Assembly: GCF_901709675.1 (NCBI RefSeq)
Contig: NC_051099.1
Coordinates: 7,812,001-7,876,000 of the forward strand
Source: Syngnathus acus
Taxonomy: Eukaryota; Chordata; Actinopteri; Syngnathiformes; Syngnathidae
Reading direction: 5' to 3'
Length of the DNA: 64,000 nt
Both the position numbers and the translations under genes were made by a program. This document shows positions 24,601-37,374 of the stretch, piece after piece. Numbering within the stretch: position 1 is the stretch's first letter; each line of letters begins with the position of its first letter. The notes below the pieces were generated by a model. That model searched no databases and was not told the origin of the DNA. It was given only the letters and a program-made list of their open reading frames with translations.

Positions 24601-25125
24601 GCATGTGTATGCCTCTTTGCAGTTACATATATATAAATATCTATGTATAAAAAAACAGACAAGTCATTTTACAAAACAATATATTTTAGTTTATTGTTTT
24701 TATTGTGCCAGAAAATATTTACGATAGAAACTAACAGCGAAAAAAAAAACATGCAATGCAACAGGTAGAGAGACAATATGCTGGATAGGTCATTAAGAAA
24801 ATGGTTTTAGATATATTCAGCTGCAAACAAAAATATATGTATGAAAAAAAAGTCGATAACATTACAGCAATAGCTAAATAATCCCTTCAAAGCTCAAGAG
24901 GTAAAAATATTTTGAGGTATTGAATGTTTACATACTTACTGCTATAGTTTGAATTGATAAAAAACACACAAAATCATACATACATTATGTGGATATATTC
25001 CTTAAACAGGTTAGAGATGAACTACTTAAGAACTGAATATGTACAACGGTTTTACAGCACCTGTGTGAAGGCACAGTGAATTGGCTTTTTTTTTCAATAC
25101 GATATAAACAAACATTGCATAACAG

Positions 25126-25158
25126 CTATATATATATCTCTATATATATATATATCTC

Positions 25159-25190
<32 letters not shown>

Positions 25191-25272
25191 CATACATACA
25201 CACACGTAGGCACGCACGCACACACACACGCACACACACACGCACGCACACACTATATATATATACACACAC
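25126..25272. repeat. TA / CA / CG-rich compound microsatellite
   Basis: Alternating (TA)n with CTC interruptions, then ACATACATACACACACG, then CACACGCACG units and a final TATATATATA. Confidence 0.9.
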
Positions 25273-25587
25273 AAATCCAGTGCAGTGCTTGCTCAACTCT
25301 AATGAGAAGCACCCATCTAATTTTACATAAAACATATTCCAGAAAAAAACAAGGGCAGAAGAATTCCTGAAATGTATTTGTAAACCCTGCAGGTTGTTGT
25401 CTTGACATAAATACAAGGAAAACCCCACAAAGTTGTGGAGCGATTTGGTCCAGCTATGTACTGTCAGGTCATATTTACACATCAATTTGATATGTCATTT
25501 TAACGACAAATGCATGGTTGTAAATGAACGTGCTGTATCCTGCCTTCACTTTAATCGTTAATAAGACTGCATGGACAACATATAGCC

Positions 25588-25755
25588 ATGGACAAAAGTG
25601 TTGGCAACCTTTAGTACTCAGAAAGAATTTCAAACTTACAAAAGTAATATTTAATATTAACGCATGAAGACGGAACATTGCTTTCCAGTTGTGCTCCAAC
25701 AGAATAATTTCATAAGAATCATTGCAAATTAAGACCACCAAAACTTTTGCCCATG
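25588..25755. mobile_element. Mariner-type MITE
   Basis: Begins CATGGACAAAAGTGTTGG and ends CCAAAACTTTTGCCCATG: an 18-bp terminal inverted repeat with two mismatches. The 168-bp interior is AT-rich with no frame. The end sequence is of the type seen in many fish and insect mariner-derived elements. Confidence 0.7.
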
Positions 25756-26330
25756 TGTGTACGTACTGTATGATAAAAGCTCTTCGTCAAAATGGATTTC
25801 CTTTCAACTTATACATACATATAGACTGACTGGCCACCTTCACTATCACCTTCACTATCTGATCACACATCAAAAAATACAACGATGATAATAATCTCAA
25901 TTTTGTAGAGGTATGCAGTGCTGTGTATGTAATGTTTATTATCGTGATTGTAGTTTGCAGAGGCGTAGAACTAACTGCAATGTGCTGAGAGCTGGATGTA
26001 GGATTTGGACCCTCTCATGTAGTTTAATTAGATAAGAGGAAGACCTCGCAAAATGATGCAGTGTAGCGCAACAATGCACACTACAGCAGCCCACAGCTCA
26101 AACGAAGCAAAAATAAAACTGTCTGGGAGCAGACAACATGACAAAACGTCATCAAATGTTGTCAAGTAAAACGTGTTTTACCTGTAAATGTATTACATTG
26201 CATTGGCAGACATCAAATGGCAACTGAAGACATGCAATCTAGCTTTTGAGGAGTATCACAAAATATTTTTGTCTCAGAGTGAGAGGGTGAGGAGAAACAT
26301 TTTCGACGATTGGGTGAGCTACCCTGACCT

Positions 26331-29300
26331 TCAGCTGTGTGAGGTTGTCTTGACCCTCTGGGGGAACACTTGAGACCCGGCCGCAGGGTCAAAATTAAAG
26401 TCCAGCCCCCCGCCATCCATGAGGGTGTCATGGAGGACAGACTCCATGTCACATTCAAACGTCTCAATGGACATATTGTCCAAGTCGCTGGGCAAGTGCT
26501 CCTGGTAATGAGTATTAGGGTGAAGCTCCCTGTAGCTGCTGCGGTAGGGCGCTGTGACATCATGAGCGCAGGCAGGGTGCCCGCGAGATAGTTGCATGTG
26601 TGTCCTCAGGGTTGTCATTTGAGGAGGGCGCCCTGAGAGACCGCTCAGACAGGTCAAAGGCATCAAGTTGCCGCTATTCAAGTCTCGTGAGGTTGGAGGA
26701 CCCTGATTATGAATAGAATGCGTATTTACGTGACGGACGGGATGGATCATTTTGGTGCCGTTATGGGCCACCAATTGGCTCTGGTTGTCATAGGTGGGCA
26801 CTGGACAACGGCCCCTCCCAACGTGAGAAATTGGTGAATCCTTAAAGGGAATCATGTTTCTTCTAGTGACTGCTTCTGAGGACATCAGCTCTTTAAGGAG
26901 GTTGGCGGAGCAGATATATTGGTTCTCATAAACCAAATAGTCCTGCTTGGTCTCTTGCAGCGGATTCAGCGCAACAGGGGACATGGAATCGATCCTGGCC
27001 TGAGGGTACATGCATTTTCGGAAGTCCTGTTGCGGTCGGGGGGCGTTATAGGGCCCACCCTGAAGCATGGCGACATTAGAGGAGTCAGAACCCATTTGGG
27101 GGTTCTTTGGGAACATCAGGTTCATGTTATCCGTCAAGTTCTCCATGACCATCTCTGAGCCACCCATGGGTCCAGACACTTCAGAAAGGCTGGGGAGGGG
27201 TGGGGCAATCTTACTCCCCCCTGGATACATAAGGTGACCCTCGGCTTCCCCGAGGTCGTCCTGCTCGGAGGGGAAAGGCGAACGCCGGCCACTCAGGGTG
27301 CTGGCGTCCGAGCTGGCGCGGGTTCTGAAGGAGCCCCAGGACTCAAAGTCCTCATTGCTGTGGGAGCTTGGACTTCCCAGCCAGTTGGAGTACTGGGAAC
27401 CAGGACTGCTTGCTCCTGCTTCAGCCCCGCCATCCTGGAGAGCCATCTGGATTTATGGAGGGACACAAACAACTCACAAATACACATTCTATCTGGCATT
27501 CTTAAACTTATATCAGGCAGGGCTTCTCGGATTTTTGAGGTCCAAACTGTGGCAGGGTGTTTACTTTCTGAACTGCCAGCTTTGTTTCATACAAAACATC
27601 TTATTGTACCTACTTGAGCGCAAAATAAAGTACGTACATGGTTCATAAACTGTGCTGTACCTTTTTCTTTGTGGCTCTTCCTCGGCTTTTGGTGAACTTG
27701 CTGTTGTTGTCCATGGAGGCAGCTCTGCGTCGAGGTGACTTGCCATTCTTCCCCCCGTCGGGGTTCAGCATCCACCAAGAGCTTTTGCCCGTTCCCTCGT
27801 TCTGAATGCGCACAAAGCGACTATGCAGTGATAGGTTGTGTCTGATGGAGTTCTGGAATGGTCAGAGGGCGAATCATTTGAGTGATAGCCTCATGCCTAT
27901 GCTGCTTACGGCGACTTGGGAACATAATTTGTCTTAACAAGCTGTAAAGCCCTTCAATAATAACTTTTTTTCTGGGATTTGGCTTAGCAACACTTAACAG
28001 CATTCACACAGTCTCTGAGGGCTTTGCAGTATCTCGTTATTTATTATGGTTGCCATTCTCCTCCCTCTTCATGGGAGGTGATGATCATATGTTTCCCGTG
28101 ATGTCAGTGGAGTTTTATCAGCACATCTCAATCCCACCCATCTGCTGGCGGCAGAAAGTACTCCAACAAAGTGGAAAAGCACGCAGAGAAAAAAAAAAAA
28201 AAGTGGGAGTCATTTACTCACGGGTCAACATCAGTAAGGGAATGAGTTGAAATCGCCACAGAGAGGGCAGTCTTGCAAATAAGAGACAAATTATTTTTGG
28301 TTCCCCCCCAAATTGCTCATTTTTTGTATGCAGCCATTTTTAGTTACCCTTGTGTACACCTAAAGACTCATATAGTTTTTGAACTTCTCTCTAATGATAC
28401 CATACAGGTCTAAAAAGGGAGCCAGCGGCGCCTCCTGTCATAATCTTCAAAATGGGTGGAGAAAAAAAAAGGAGTTAAAAAACACTACCATGCAACTCAC
28501 ATGTATTGTATAGTCGAGGCCTCTCGGGACATAAATACGACAATACGCGTCTGCTGAACGAAACAGACGAGTGGGGAAGTTCCCCTACGTGGCCACAATG
28601 AGACTAAAGCAGCTCATTACAGTTATGGTGGTGCCAGATGTCCTCAACCACAGAATTCATCAGGGCTGAACAAGCAAGGAAGTTATGATACGTACAATCA
28701 AAACAATAGCTGGACTCTGTATTTTATTGATTTGTTTTTTTAATAACTGCATTAAAGTTGCTTAACGCTTTATTAGTCAGTTTGAAGTGGACGTCTGTGT
28801 TAAAAATGTCTGCATGCCTCCAAGTAAAAAAAATAAATAAAAAATCTACTGTACAACTACTCGGTCTATTAATTTGGATAATTGTCGCCACTCAACACTT
28901 AGCTACAGCTACTTTCCTGCCAGGATGAGAGAACATTTTAGCGGAAAAATGAGAGCAGGGTGGAGGTTACAGGGTTTGCATGATGAGAGGGGAGGAGGGT
29001 GCGGGGGTGAGATGTTGCTGCTATGTGGCCTGGGTCAATGAGTTCACACGAGGCTCCTCGGCCCTCGCTGACGGAGACATGCAAACAGGTCGGATGGAGG
29101 CTCAGATGTTACCTACTACTTTCTGACTCAACTTCCCTTCTCGGCCTGACTTTTGTGTAAAAAGTCGTCCGGTGAAGGACATCCTGCAAATGTGGAATGG
29201 AGAGAGTGAGCTGGCATGAAAACAAGATTCAATCTGTCTGTGTTTATTTGGATTAAGACTTTTTCCTCGCTCAATATGGGTGCAAACAGGAAATAAGCCA

Positions 29301-32300
29301 TTAAAGCTGAGTGGCGTGGCCTCACTCACAAACCTGAAACCAAAAGCAAGCAACAAGTAGAAGCACAGCCAAGATCACTGGCAATATGCAAATGGTTGCA
29401 CCCTCTGATTAGTTTGAACAAAAGATCACAAATGCATGACTGGTCCTTGGGAAGAAGCATTCCCTCCTCAGTCTGGGATAATCCTCGTCTGAGACAGACC
29501 TCACCTCGACCCAAAGAGAACAAAAGGCAACCCCAGCCTCGCTAATTCAGAAGGTGCCCCTGTCACACACATTAGCCCACTAAAAGCCCGACCTAAGGTG
29601 GCCTGGATGTTTCATTGTCACAGCTCGTCTTTTTAAAATCACTCAGCTATGGCCCACACCCTGAAGCCACGCATTTAAATGCCTGAGGCTGCGTGACAAC
29701 GTCATCTGAATGCGAGCCATTCATAAATTGATTAACTTGATTTGACCTCTTTATAGGCACCAAGGTAAATACCCAGGGCCAGATTAGGGTGGCTTGAAAG
29801 TGAGAAATGCTGAGCAATTTGAGCCGTGACCCATATATTAGTAGTAGTCCTATAATACTATTGCTGTGTAAAAAAAAAAAAAAAACACCTCACTTTGTTA
29901 TTACTTCCACCAAGCACAAAACAGCTGTTTTGAAATGTATTTGTTAGTGCGTTAATATATATCCAAAAAAGTTTCAGGTCCCTCCCACTGGACGTGAAAA
30001 CAATCTCATTGAAGCAGCTGCTGCTCCTTGTGCAGTCAAGCATGAAGCTTGCAATAACGGTTACAGGATGAGCAAACAAACAGGGCCTGGTCTGCGGGGT
30101 CAGGTGCAGCCAGAGTGAAATTGGACCCGCGTGCAGTCTGTACAGGTGCTGCACACAGAGACTCAATTACAGATGGCCGTTATTATTATTTTCATTCTTG
30201 CCCTTGTGACCAGTCTTGAGTGGCCCTCTTGCGTAAATTCAACTGTGATAGGTTTCAACTGATCTGCAATTTTGATATGGATAAAAAAAAAAAGATAGAT
30301 GCGGAATGATTTATTGAATCTATGTATCTATTTCTTTATTCAAAGAATGCACCCTGCAGATGAAAATGAAGAACATCTAATCTGTTAAGGACCACGTGCA
30401 TACACAAAGCATTGACATAAAGCATCACGCTCCAGGGCGACCTACTTCATCCACCACATCAAAGTAATTCTAAGAAGAAGAGAAAGAGGTGCAATAACAA
30501 GTGGGCCAATTGAGGCAAAGTACATTTACATGGCAACAGAGTAAAAAATTGATTATAAAAAGGAGTCGTCAAGTCCAAAAGCACACCAAGTGTTTACACT
30601 TTGTTCAAAAGGTTTTGCAGAATTCATAATTTTGAGAAACAAATGCATGGGTTCCTTCCTAACTTTTCTAAACAGTCCCTTCATTCATTTAGAATTCACT
30701 TACTCTTTACTAGCACCTCATGTGGTGGCTTCTCTTTTGCATAATGGTTTTAAGCAAAGTTCTTTATGTGAATATAAGATGCGAGGTGGGAGAGGATATT
30801 ATTGTTCAGTGCAGGCTGGCGGACAATGCGGTAGCGCACATGCCAAGGATTCCACAGACGCACACATGGGTAGACAGAAGACTGTATGCAGGCCTCTGAG
30901 TCAGCTGAGTGGTTCCCTCAAGCCAGAATCACTCTTAGAAAAAAAAAAAAAAGGCCCCTGCCCTGAGCCTCCCTTTCTTCATGGGGTTACTTTAAACTCT
31001 CAACGGGCCTCTTAAGTTTCCAGGCGTGCCTCTCTTCTTTTAACCTTGTGAGTCCCAAGACAATTGGCTGACAGTTACTCAATGTGCCACTTTATATCTC
31101 ATCTCTCATCAGAACCGTGTCCCGGAAAGTCCGAGGCCAAAAATGTGTTGTATAGATAGAATCATCACTAACACAGAAAAATATTTGAACTGAGGTCAAA
31201 TAAGATGGGGGTATTTCCCCGTAAAATAATCTCTGGATGAGTTCCGAATGTGCAAATAAGATCCAGAGAAAATCATACCAAAGAGGTTGCAATTCAGTTG
31301 CACAATGTTTACGATGTATATTTTACAAGAAACTTCAAAAACTTTAACATTACAGACCCTCGTAGTCTGTTTTTATATCGTGGTATTTTTACCAGCCGAG
31401 ATGTCACAACAAGCTTTGAAAATCTATTTAAAAAGTGCCAGGAGTTCCACTTTTGCCCACACATGCCACAAGAAGACGTCAGTTCGCACGACTTGCACAG
31501 AAATTAAGGGACTAAGAACTAAGCGTATGCCATGCTTTGGTTTCTGTTCGCATGATTTAAAAAAAAAAAAATCAAAGTCACTCAAAATGCAACAGCTCTT
31601 CTTAATTTTGGTCGTGAAAATATAAACTGGGAGAACATTTGGCATATTGACAACAGATTGAAACTGGTTTTGCTTAATGGGTTCACCTCTTTGAGGTCAG
31701 GTCGCTTTCTCATTATCGATGAACCTCTGCATTTGTTTGGACCACTTTTTTTTTGGTTGGTTTGGTTAGTTTGATTGTAGACAACTATTTGTGTTAGTTT
31801 ATATGTGCCCTGGATTTGGCTGGCAACCATCATCGAACGTCGACTGAGATAGGCACCGACTCAGGCACAACTAATGAGTATACAAAATGAATGGATGGAT
31901 GGATGGATGGATGGATGGATGGATGGATGGATGGATGGATGGATGGATGGATGGATGGATGGATGAACTATGCCACCGAAACTCAGGGGGCTTCTCGCCC
32001 CCTTACTTGAGGAAATAATAGCTGTAGTGACACTGTGGTTAGGCCGGGTAGCACACAGCTATTCTCTGATCCGGGGACATCCCAAGGGGGTACCACTGCC
32101 CCGCCCATCCCAAGCGAGGGGCCTTCTTTGGTATAGAAAAGACATCTTGAGATAGCGCTACAGTTGGAGAAAGTAGCGCTTTAGAAGCAGCGGCATTGCC
32201 CTGGTCCTTCTCTCCACCCACCTCAGTTCGCTTATAGGCGGAGCTGTAGAAACAAACTCAACGCCCTCCACCTACCAGGAAGTGGCTGCCTGCACTCTAT

Positions 32301-35223
32301 CTGTCATTACTCCGAGGGATGCTCAAGCATGTGGCTACTTAAATCAAAATAAATATCGGAAAGCATAACAGTAAGAAATGTTTAAATGGAATAAAATGGC
32401 ACAGAGTCAAATGAAATTCACAAAACATGTACAGTTCCTCCTCCTCTTTTTTCCAAACCGGAGCCTCGTGTTTTGCCGGGCGGGGATGTTAACACATGGC
32501 ACTGTTTTCCATCCACTTGCCAGGAAATGCGTCATAGTTCATTGTAGGGGGGACTGCCGTGTTTTTTTTTTAACAGGAAAGTGTAAAAATAACCATTAAC
32601 AGCAGTTCCAAGGCCCAGTGAGTGAGCCAACAATAGAGCGGTTAAGTGGAGAGCTGTTGACTTGAAATTAATAATGTAGCTTAAACTACTAGTTTTCTTT
32701 TATGAAGATGACATTAGTCAGGTAATCATACTAGGTTATTCCTATTTTCTTGGCCCATGCAACTACTTCCACATAATCCATCCCATTCACATTATTCCAA
32801 TAACATAGTCGCCCCTTGCGGATTTTATTTTTCAAAATTTTAACCAATAATTACCCATTCATTTCCATTTGGGACATTCAAAATAACAGATTCACATTGT
32901 TTGCATTTGAAATTCAAAAACATATTAAAAACAATTTGCCCAACACAAGTAATTTCAGTAGAAATTGCAAATGTCAAGTTTTTACAATAATACTAGGCGC
33001 TTTTTTTTTTTACATGTCATATTAAAGCTTGTATTTGCGGCAGGACTTTCTGCAGTTAATCTCCTTAAAGTCTCAAAAGAATGTCATGAATGTTTTGGCA
33101 ATAATCAGAAGGTGCTATTTGATAAGACCAATAAGCTATATATGTTTTTACGTTTGTGGGTGAACTGTAAAATTTTAAAGCCGATATACATTTAAAGGTG
33201 CAGCAGGTATGGGGGGGGGGGGTCATGTGGTTGTCATGCTTTAGAGTTTAGACCCTGTGGTCTAAAGTGTTTGTTCTAAGTTGGGTAAAAAAAAGAGAGG
33301 GTCGGAGAAGGAAGTGATGCAATTAAGAGCATCCCTCTCTTTCTCTCTGAGCTGTAGCATCCGCTAAGGAAACTCTAGAAGACAGACTCACAAGGATGTG
33401 AGCACAGAGCTCAGGAATGGAGGATGTTTGACGTCCTTCCCGGCATCCCCCTCTTCCAGCCCCTTTCCCCTCCGACACACGACTCACCAAACACTCACTG
33501 AACTTTTGGTGTCAACTCCTGTTTTGACAACTGTAAGGACATGATGTCTGTATTTTGACTTGATATTGCAATAGTATTTAGTCTCAAATGTCTGCCCAAA
33601 CAAACTGTGAGGATTTTTTTTCCTTAAAGGGGTTAACAATGGAAACTATATTTGATAGCAAAGGAATTTCCTGACATGGACAGGCTCCAGGAAGTGAGAC
33701 TGGATTGAAATATAAAAGGTTGATGGTGGGTTTTCTCTCACTGTGGGGCATTTTCATTCGCACACTTTGCGTGTTCACCCAATCTTTGGCCCAAAAGTTT
33801 CAGGGCAGATAATATCTTGGACTGTATACTTTCAGATGTCACCATGACGTCCACGAAGAGTTGACACAATGAATTGGGGGGGTCTGCGGTATACTGCAGT
33901 AACAAATCCTCAAAGTTTTCAGTGTTCAACAATTTCATTCACTGAAAAACATGAGCATAACATCAGACAAAAAGTCCAATATGTATATTTAAGATGTCCA
34001 TATCATCTTGATGGAAGCAATCGCTATGGCAACATGAGGCTCCACTGAATGTCTCTGAGGAACTAATGGAACTGTCTTTGTCCTGTTAAATTGATGCTTT
34101 TTGTACACCTCCATTAGCATGCTGAATTTAGTTGTCTTACAGGCAGGTTGAGATTTAAACCTGAAAACTGCGAGGTAGATGTGCTAACCAATTGGACAAT
34201 ATACTGTATAATAGATGCCTTTTTTATACTGTGTGCCCTTATTGTGAGCATCTCCCATGCTAACTGTGAGTGAGGGGCAACGAAGGACAATTTAGAGCAA
34301 AGGTCACCAACAAGGTCCCCCCCAAGTGTCAATAGAGTACTCAGCAGGCCTATTTTAAAAATATATCTAGAAAAATATCTAGAAATAAAGACGTGCATAC
34401 TGACAATCATTGTTCATCATTATGAATAAATCATTCACATAATCAGCCCATTTTCTTAGATGATATCATTAATTGATAATGATAAGAAACAGTACATTCA
34501 TTCATTTATCTTCCAAACTGCTTTGATAATGATGGAGCCGCTGGTGCCTTTGTGGTTTGTTATTGACTTTAGGACATTTTTGTAAAATTATAGGGTGTGA
34601 AATGGTGAGTTTGATGCACCACCTCAAACAACGAACAAATAAAAAATGTTTAAAAAGTAAATAAATCGATCATCAGTTGTTCCCTGCTTGCAGCCACTCA
34701 CCTTCCACCCCGCAGAGCTGTTGCTGTCTCCTTTATCCTTGAAGTAAGGGACGCTCTTCACCATCCAGTCGTAAATCTGAGACAGGGTCAGTCTCTTCTC
34801 GGGTGAGCTCTCGATGGCCCTGGTGATGAGGTCGGCGTATGACATGTTCCCCCAAGCGTTGCGACGGGACGAGCTGCTCTTCCTCTGGCTGGAGCCACCC
34901 GAGGGCGCCGCACCATGAGGGACCACCTGTTGCTGGGACGCGAGCAGGGGGGGCGGCTGCGGCAGGTGCTGGTGGAGGTGCACCCGTGCAGAGTGGGACA
35001 CATGCAAGTCGTGCTCCGGGTCCTCCTCATAGTCCTCCTCCAACAAGCACAGGTTGCGGGGGAACTCGCCGTTTCCCGGCGGCTCGTGCTGCACAGACGG
35101 GGCCGGGGAAGATGTGGTGGAGCTGGCCGGGTCGACGAGCTCCGGCAGCGGCCAGGTGCAAGAGCGCGGCCGCGTGAGAGGCTCAAAGTCCGAGTCTACT
35201 TGGAGTGGTGGAGCCTCTGCCAT
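26331..35223 (-). CDS. foxo1: FOXO1-like forkhead transcription factor, 3 coding exons
   Basis: Exons on minus: 35223-34702, 27852-27661, 27446-26331; 1830 nt, 609 aa (human FOXO1 655). The start [20 protein letters not shown] matches FOXO1. The forkhead domain (about 128-225) spans the exon 1/2 junction, with helix 3 [13 protein letters not shown] intact. Three Akt-type sites persist: RPRSCT (Thr23), RRRAAS (Ser220) and RTRASS (Ser284). The C-terminal acidic segment ([25 protein letters not shown]) and the end VKTTSHS are FOXO1-like, but the terminal WVSG of human is absent. FOXO1 drives metabolic and stress genes and leaves the nucleus when Akt phosphorylates it. Oddities: an extra 214-bp intron (27660-27447) splits what is a single exon in human after GRATKKK. 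The LxxLL-like motif reads LLKELM, and the NES-like block is [11 protein letters not shown]. Intron 1 is 6.8 kb. Ohnologue (1a or 1b) not resolved. Confidence 0.92.
31820..31966 (+). repeat. SINE 3' remnant with (GGAT)n expansion
   Basis: Degenerate SINE tail (GTGCCCTGGATTTGGCTGGC, then GAGATAGGCACCGACTCAGG) followed by about 19 perfect GGAT units (31890-31966). Lies in FOXO1-like intron 1. The microsatellite looks like an expansion of the SINE's own tail. Confidence 0.75.
34145..34195 (-). repeat. SINE 5' head remnant
   Basis: Short reverse-strand match to the SINE head: GCGAGGTAGATGTGCTAACCA against TGTGAGGCAGACGTGCTAACCA in the copy ending at 43884. Confidence 0.4.
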
Positions 35224-35827
35224 GTCACGGTCAAAGCGGCTCTCAGGCACATATGCACTCGAGCATAAACGTGAATGACAGCGATTGAAGGTCTTTAAAG
35301 GATTCGGACAAGGAAGACTGGGCTAAGCTTTGTTGTTTTAAAGTCTACTGTGACGTCCACAGTATCCTCCCTTGACTGGTTTCAACTTCTCAAGCGTGGC
35401 GCTCTGTGACAAGAACAGCCAGCATGAAGGGTGCGATGATGCCTTCATGTCCTGTCACATGCTCGGTCATCTGGCATCTCTGGCGAAATAAGTAGAGGAC
35501 TTATGTATTGTTCTCCATAAAGTGGACTGTGAATACATTAAAAATAACATAATTCAATAACATAACAAACAAACCAATTTCAACCATAAAGAGTGAGAAA
35601 GTTAAACGGAAAACCTCTCACTTTAAAAGAATTTCAGGCTATACATCAATGAATCATGCGTCTGCATGACTTTACACTATTCCCATTGAATATTTTATTT
35701 GTTAATTTACTGCTAAGATTTAGCTTTCTATTTGCTGGTTAATACAGCTTCCGAATGATTGAATATCAGGTACGTTTTATATTTATATATATATATGTAC
35801 ATAGCTTGTGACTTGAACACCCTTACC
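35224..35827 (-). promoter_or_regulatory. foxo1: FOXO1-like 5' UTR and promoter region
   Basis: Region upstream of the start codon. An in-frame upstream ATG (35250-35248) would give a 9-residue extension, but the conserved FOXO1 start is the ATG at 35223. No distinctive promoter element was identified. Confidence 0.35.
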
Positions 35828-35847
35828 AGTGCTGCCCTCTAGTGGTA
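35828..35847 (-). promoter_or_regulatory. Candidate CTCF site
   Basis: Minus strand reads TACCACTAGAGGGCAGCACT, very close to the vertebrate CTCF core CCASYAGRKGGCRS. Lies between the FOXO1-like promoter and the ATF5-like 3' end. Confidence 0.6.
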
Positions 35848-35911
35848 CATACTAAGTAAACAAACGCACAGTAGTGCAATAACGCAAACACACAAGACTT
35901 AGAATGCCACA

Positions 35912-37374
35912 CTTTTATTTCTAACATAAAAAGTAAACGATAGACAAATACACAGATTTGATAATGAATGGAATTTAAATAACATATTTGATCTAATAAG
36001 GTATCCCATGACTTTATTGGAAGGAGGAAAATACATGGGATTTTTTTTGTGTTGCAAATTGAATAAATATCAGCTTATATTCAAGATTGTCTTCAAATAA
36101 ATGCATAGGAAAAATATGCGTAGTAGGAATCTAGGAATTTTGACAGCAGTGGAAGATTGAAAATCAAAGTCAAGCGCATCGTTAACAAATCATCTCATGA
36201 GGCTTTTCTCAGTTAATTTGCTACAAAGCGATGACCGTTACACGCTATCCGCTCAACATATGTACAGATTAGTGCATTTAGCCTGAGGCTCATGAACCAT
36301 ATTGCATTAATAAGAATCCTGATTCATCCCAAAATCTACATTTTTTTTTCTTTCATAAGGTCATGCAACAAAAGCAAAGTTTTCATTTCTAACTAGACTA
36401 ACTATAAAAAAATGCTAAGTGGAATATTTTTAAGGTCACATGGAAGACGCATGAATATATTTTTGCAATTTAGGAAGGGCAATATGGTTTACTCGCATGG
36501 GTAGGCAACTACGGTCCTTGAGGGCCGATATCCTGCAGGTTTTCTATGTCTCTCTGCTGCAACAAACCTGACCTACCCATGGTTTACTCAATAACAAATT
36601 GTATATCCTGAGCTGTAATAATATAGTGTATAATTTGTGTACGATTGAGGGGAATAAATAGCCAAATATATGAAAATATCTTCACAAAATCAAATTAGAA
36701 TCAAGAAAATATTAAGTGTGACCAAAACGGGCAAAAAGCACCTGCTCAAAGCATTAAAGGATTATTCAGTAGTGCTGCAGCCTGCATCGAAGCCGAAGTC
36801 AATTAATACGTTCTAAAATTTAAAAGCTATATTTACAATAAAATAAAATGGACTATGCATTAATATTGAATATTAAAAAAGTATGCTACATTTTTGTTAA
36901 GCTTATGAATGGGTAGCATTAATTTCCGAGACACATTTTGTCTAGTTTCAAATGTTGATAAGTCAAATATGATTTAAAAGAGAGCAGTAGAAATGTTTTA
37001 AGTTTGGAATGAAATAATCAAGTTCCACATTTAATTGACAACATTCAGTTTTTCTACAAATTTTTTTTTTAAAAAAACGAACAGGGAAAAAAAGATTTAC
37101 TGTTGACATCAATTCCAATGTAAGGCTAGTAAAATCTTAACCCGCGTAATGAGTTTTCTTTTCTTTTTTTTGTAATTTTTTAGAAGTTTTTTTAAGATTC
37201 ACACATGACACAATGATTGTCATTACAGCATTGCCTGCCTCAAGAAATGGAGTGTGAATGCATTGTCACCATCGCTTCATGCATGATGGACTCAAAACAA
37301 AGTGACATTCAATCCTGGACAATCAAAATGGCATGAAAACTTCCCTGTTCTGATTTCTTGGCGGGACTTTGGGG
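35912..37374 (-). other. atf5: Probable 3' UTR of ATF5-like gene and AT-rich spacer
   Basis: The stop codon ends at 37375. A minus-strand AATAAA (TTTATT at 35912-35917) would give 1.4 kb. The stretch is AT-rich and contains a fish hAT-type repeat fragment at 36500-36580. Confidence 0.4.
36500..36580 (+). repeat. hAT-type dispersed repeat fragment
   Basis: GGTAGGCAACTACGGTCCTT, then GAGGGCCGATATCCTGCAGG and CTGCAACAAACCTGACCTAC, matches the terminal region of a common fish non-autonomous hAT element. Confidence 0.5.

Larger units (their letters stand above)
24690..26330 (-). other. foxo1: Probable 3' UTR of FOXO1-like gene
   Basis: Two minus-strand AATAAA signals at 24690-24695 and 24699-24704 lie 1.6 kb past the stop. 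Long AT-rich UTRs are usual for FOXO1. It includes a TA/CA microsatellite (25126-25262) and a MITE (25588-25755). Confidence 0.45.

Noticed and set aside
24476-24727. 83-aa His-Thr repeat frame and its mirror
   Set aside because: Translation of a (CA)n microsatellite.
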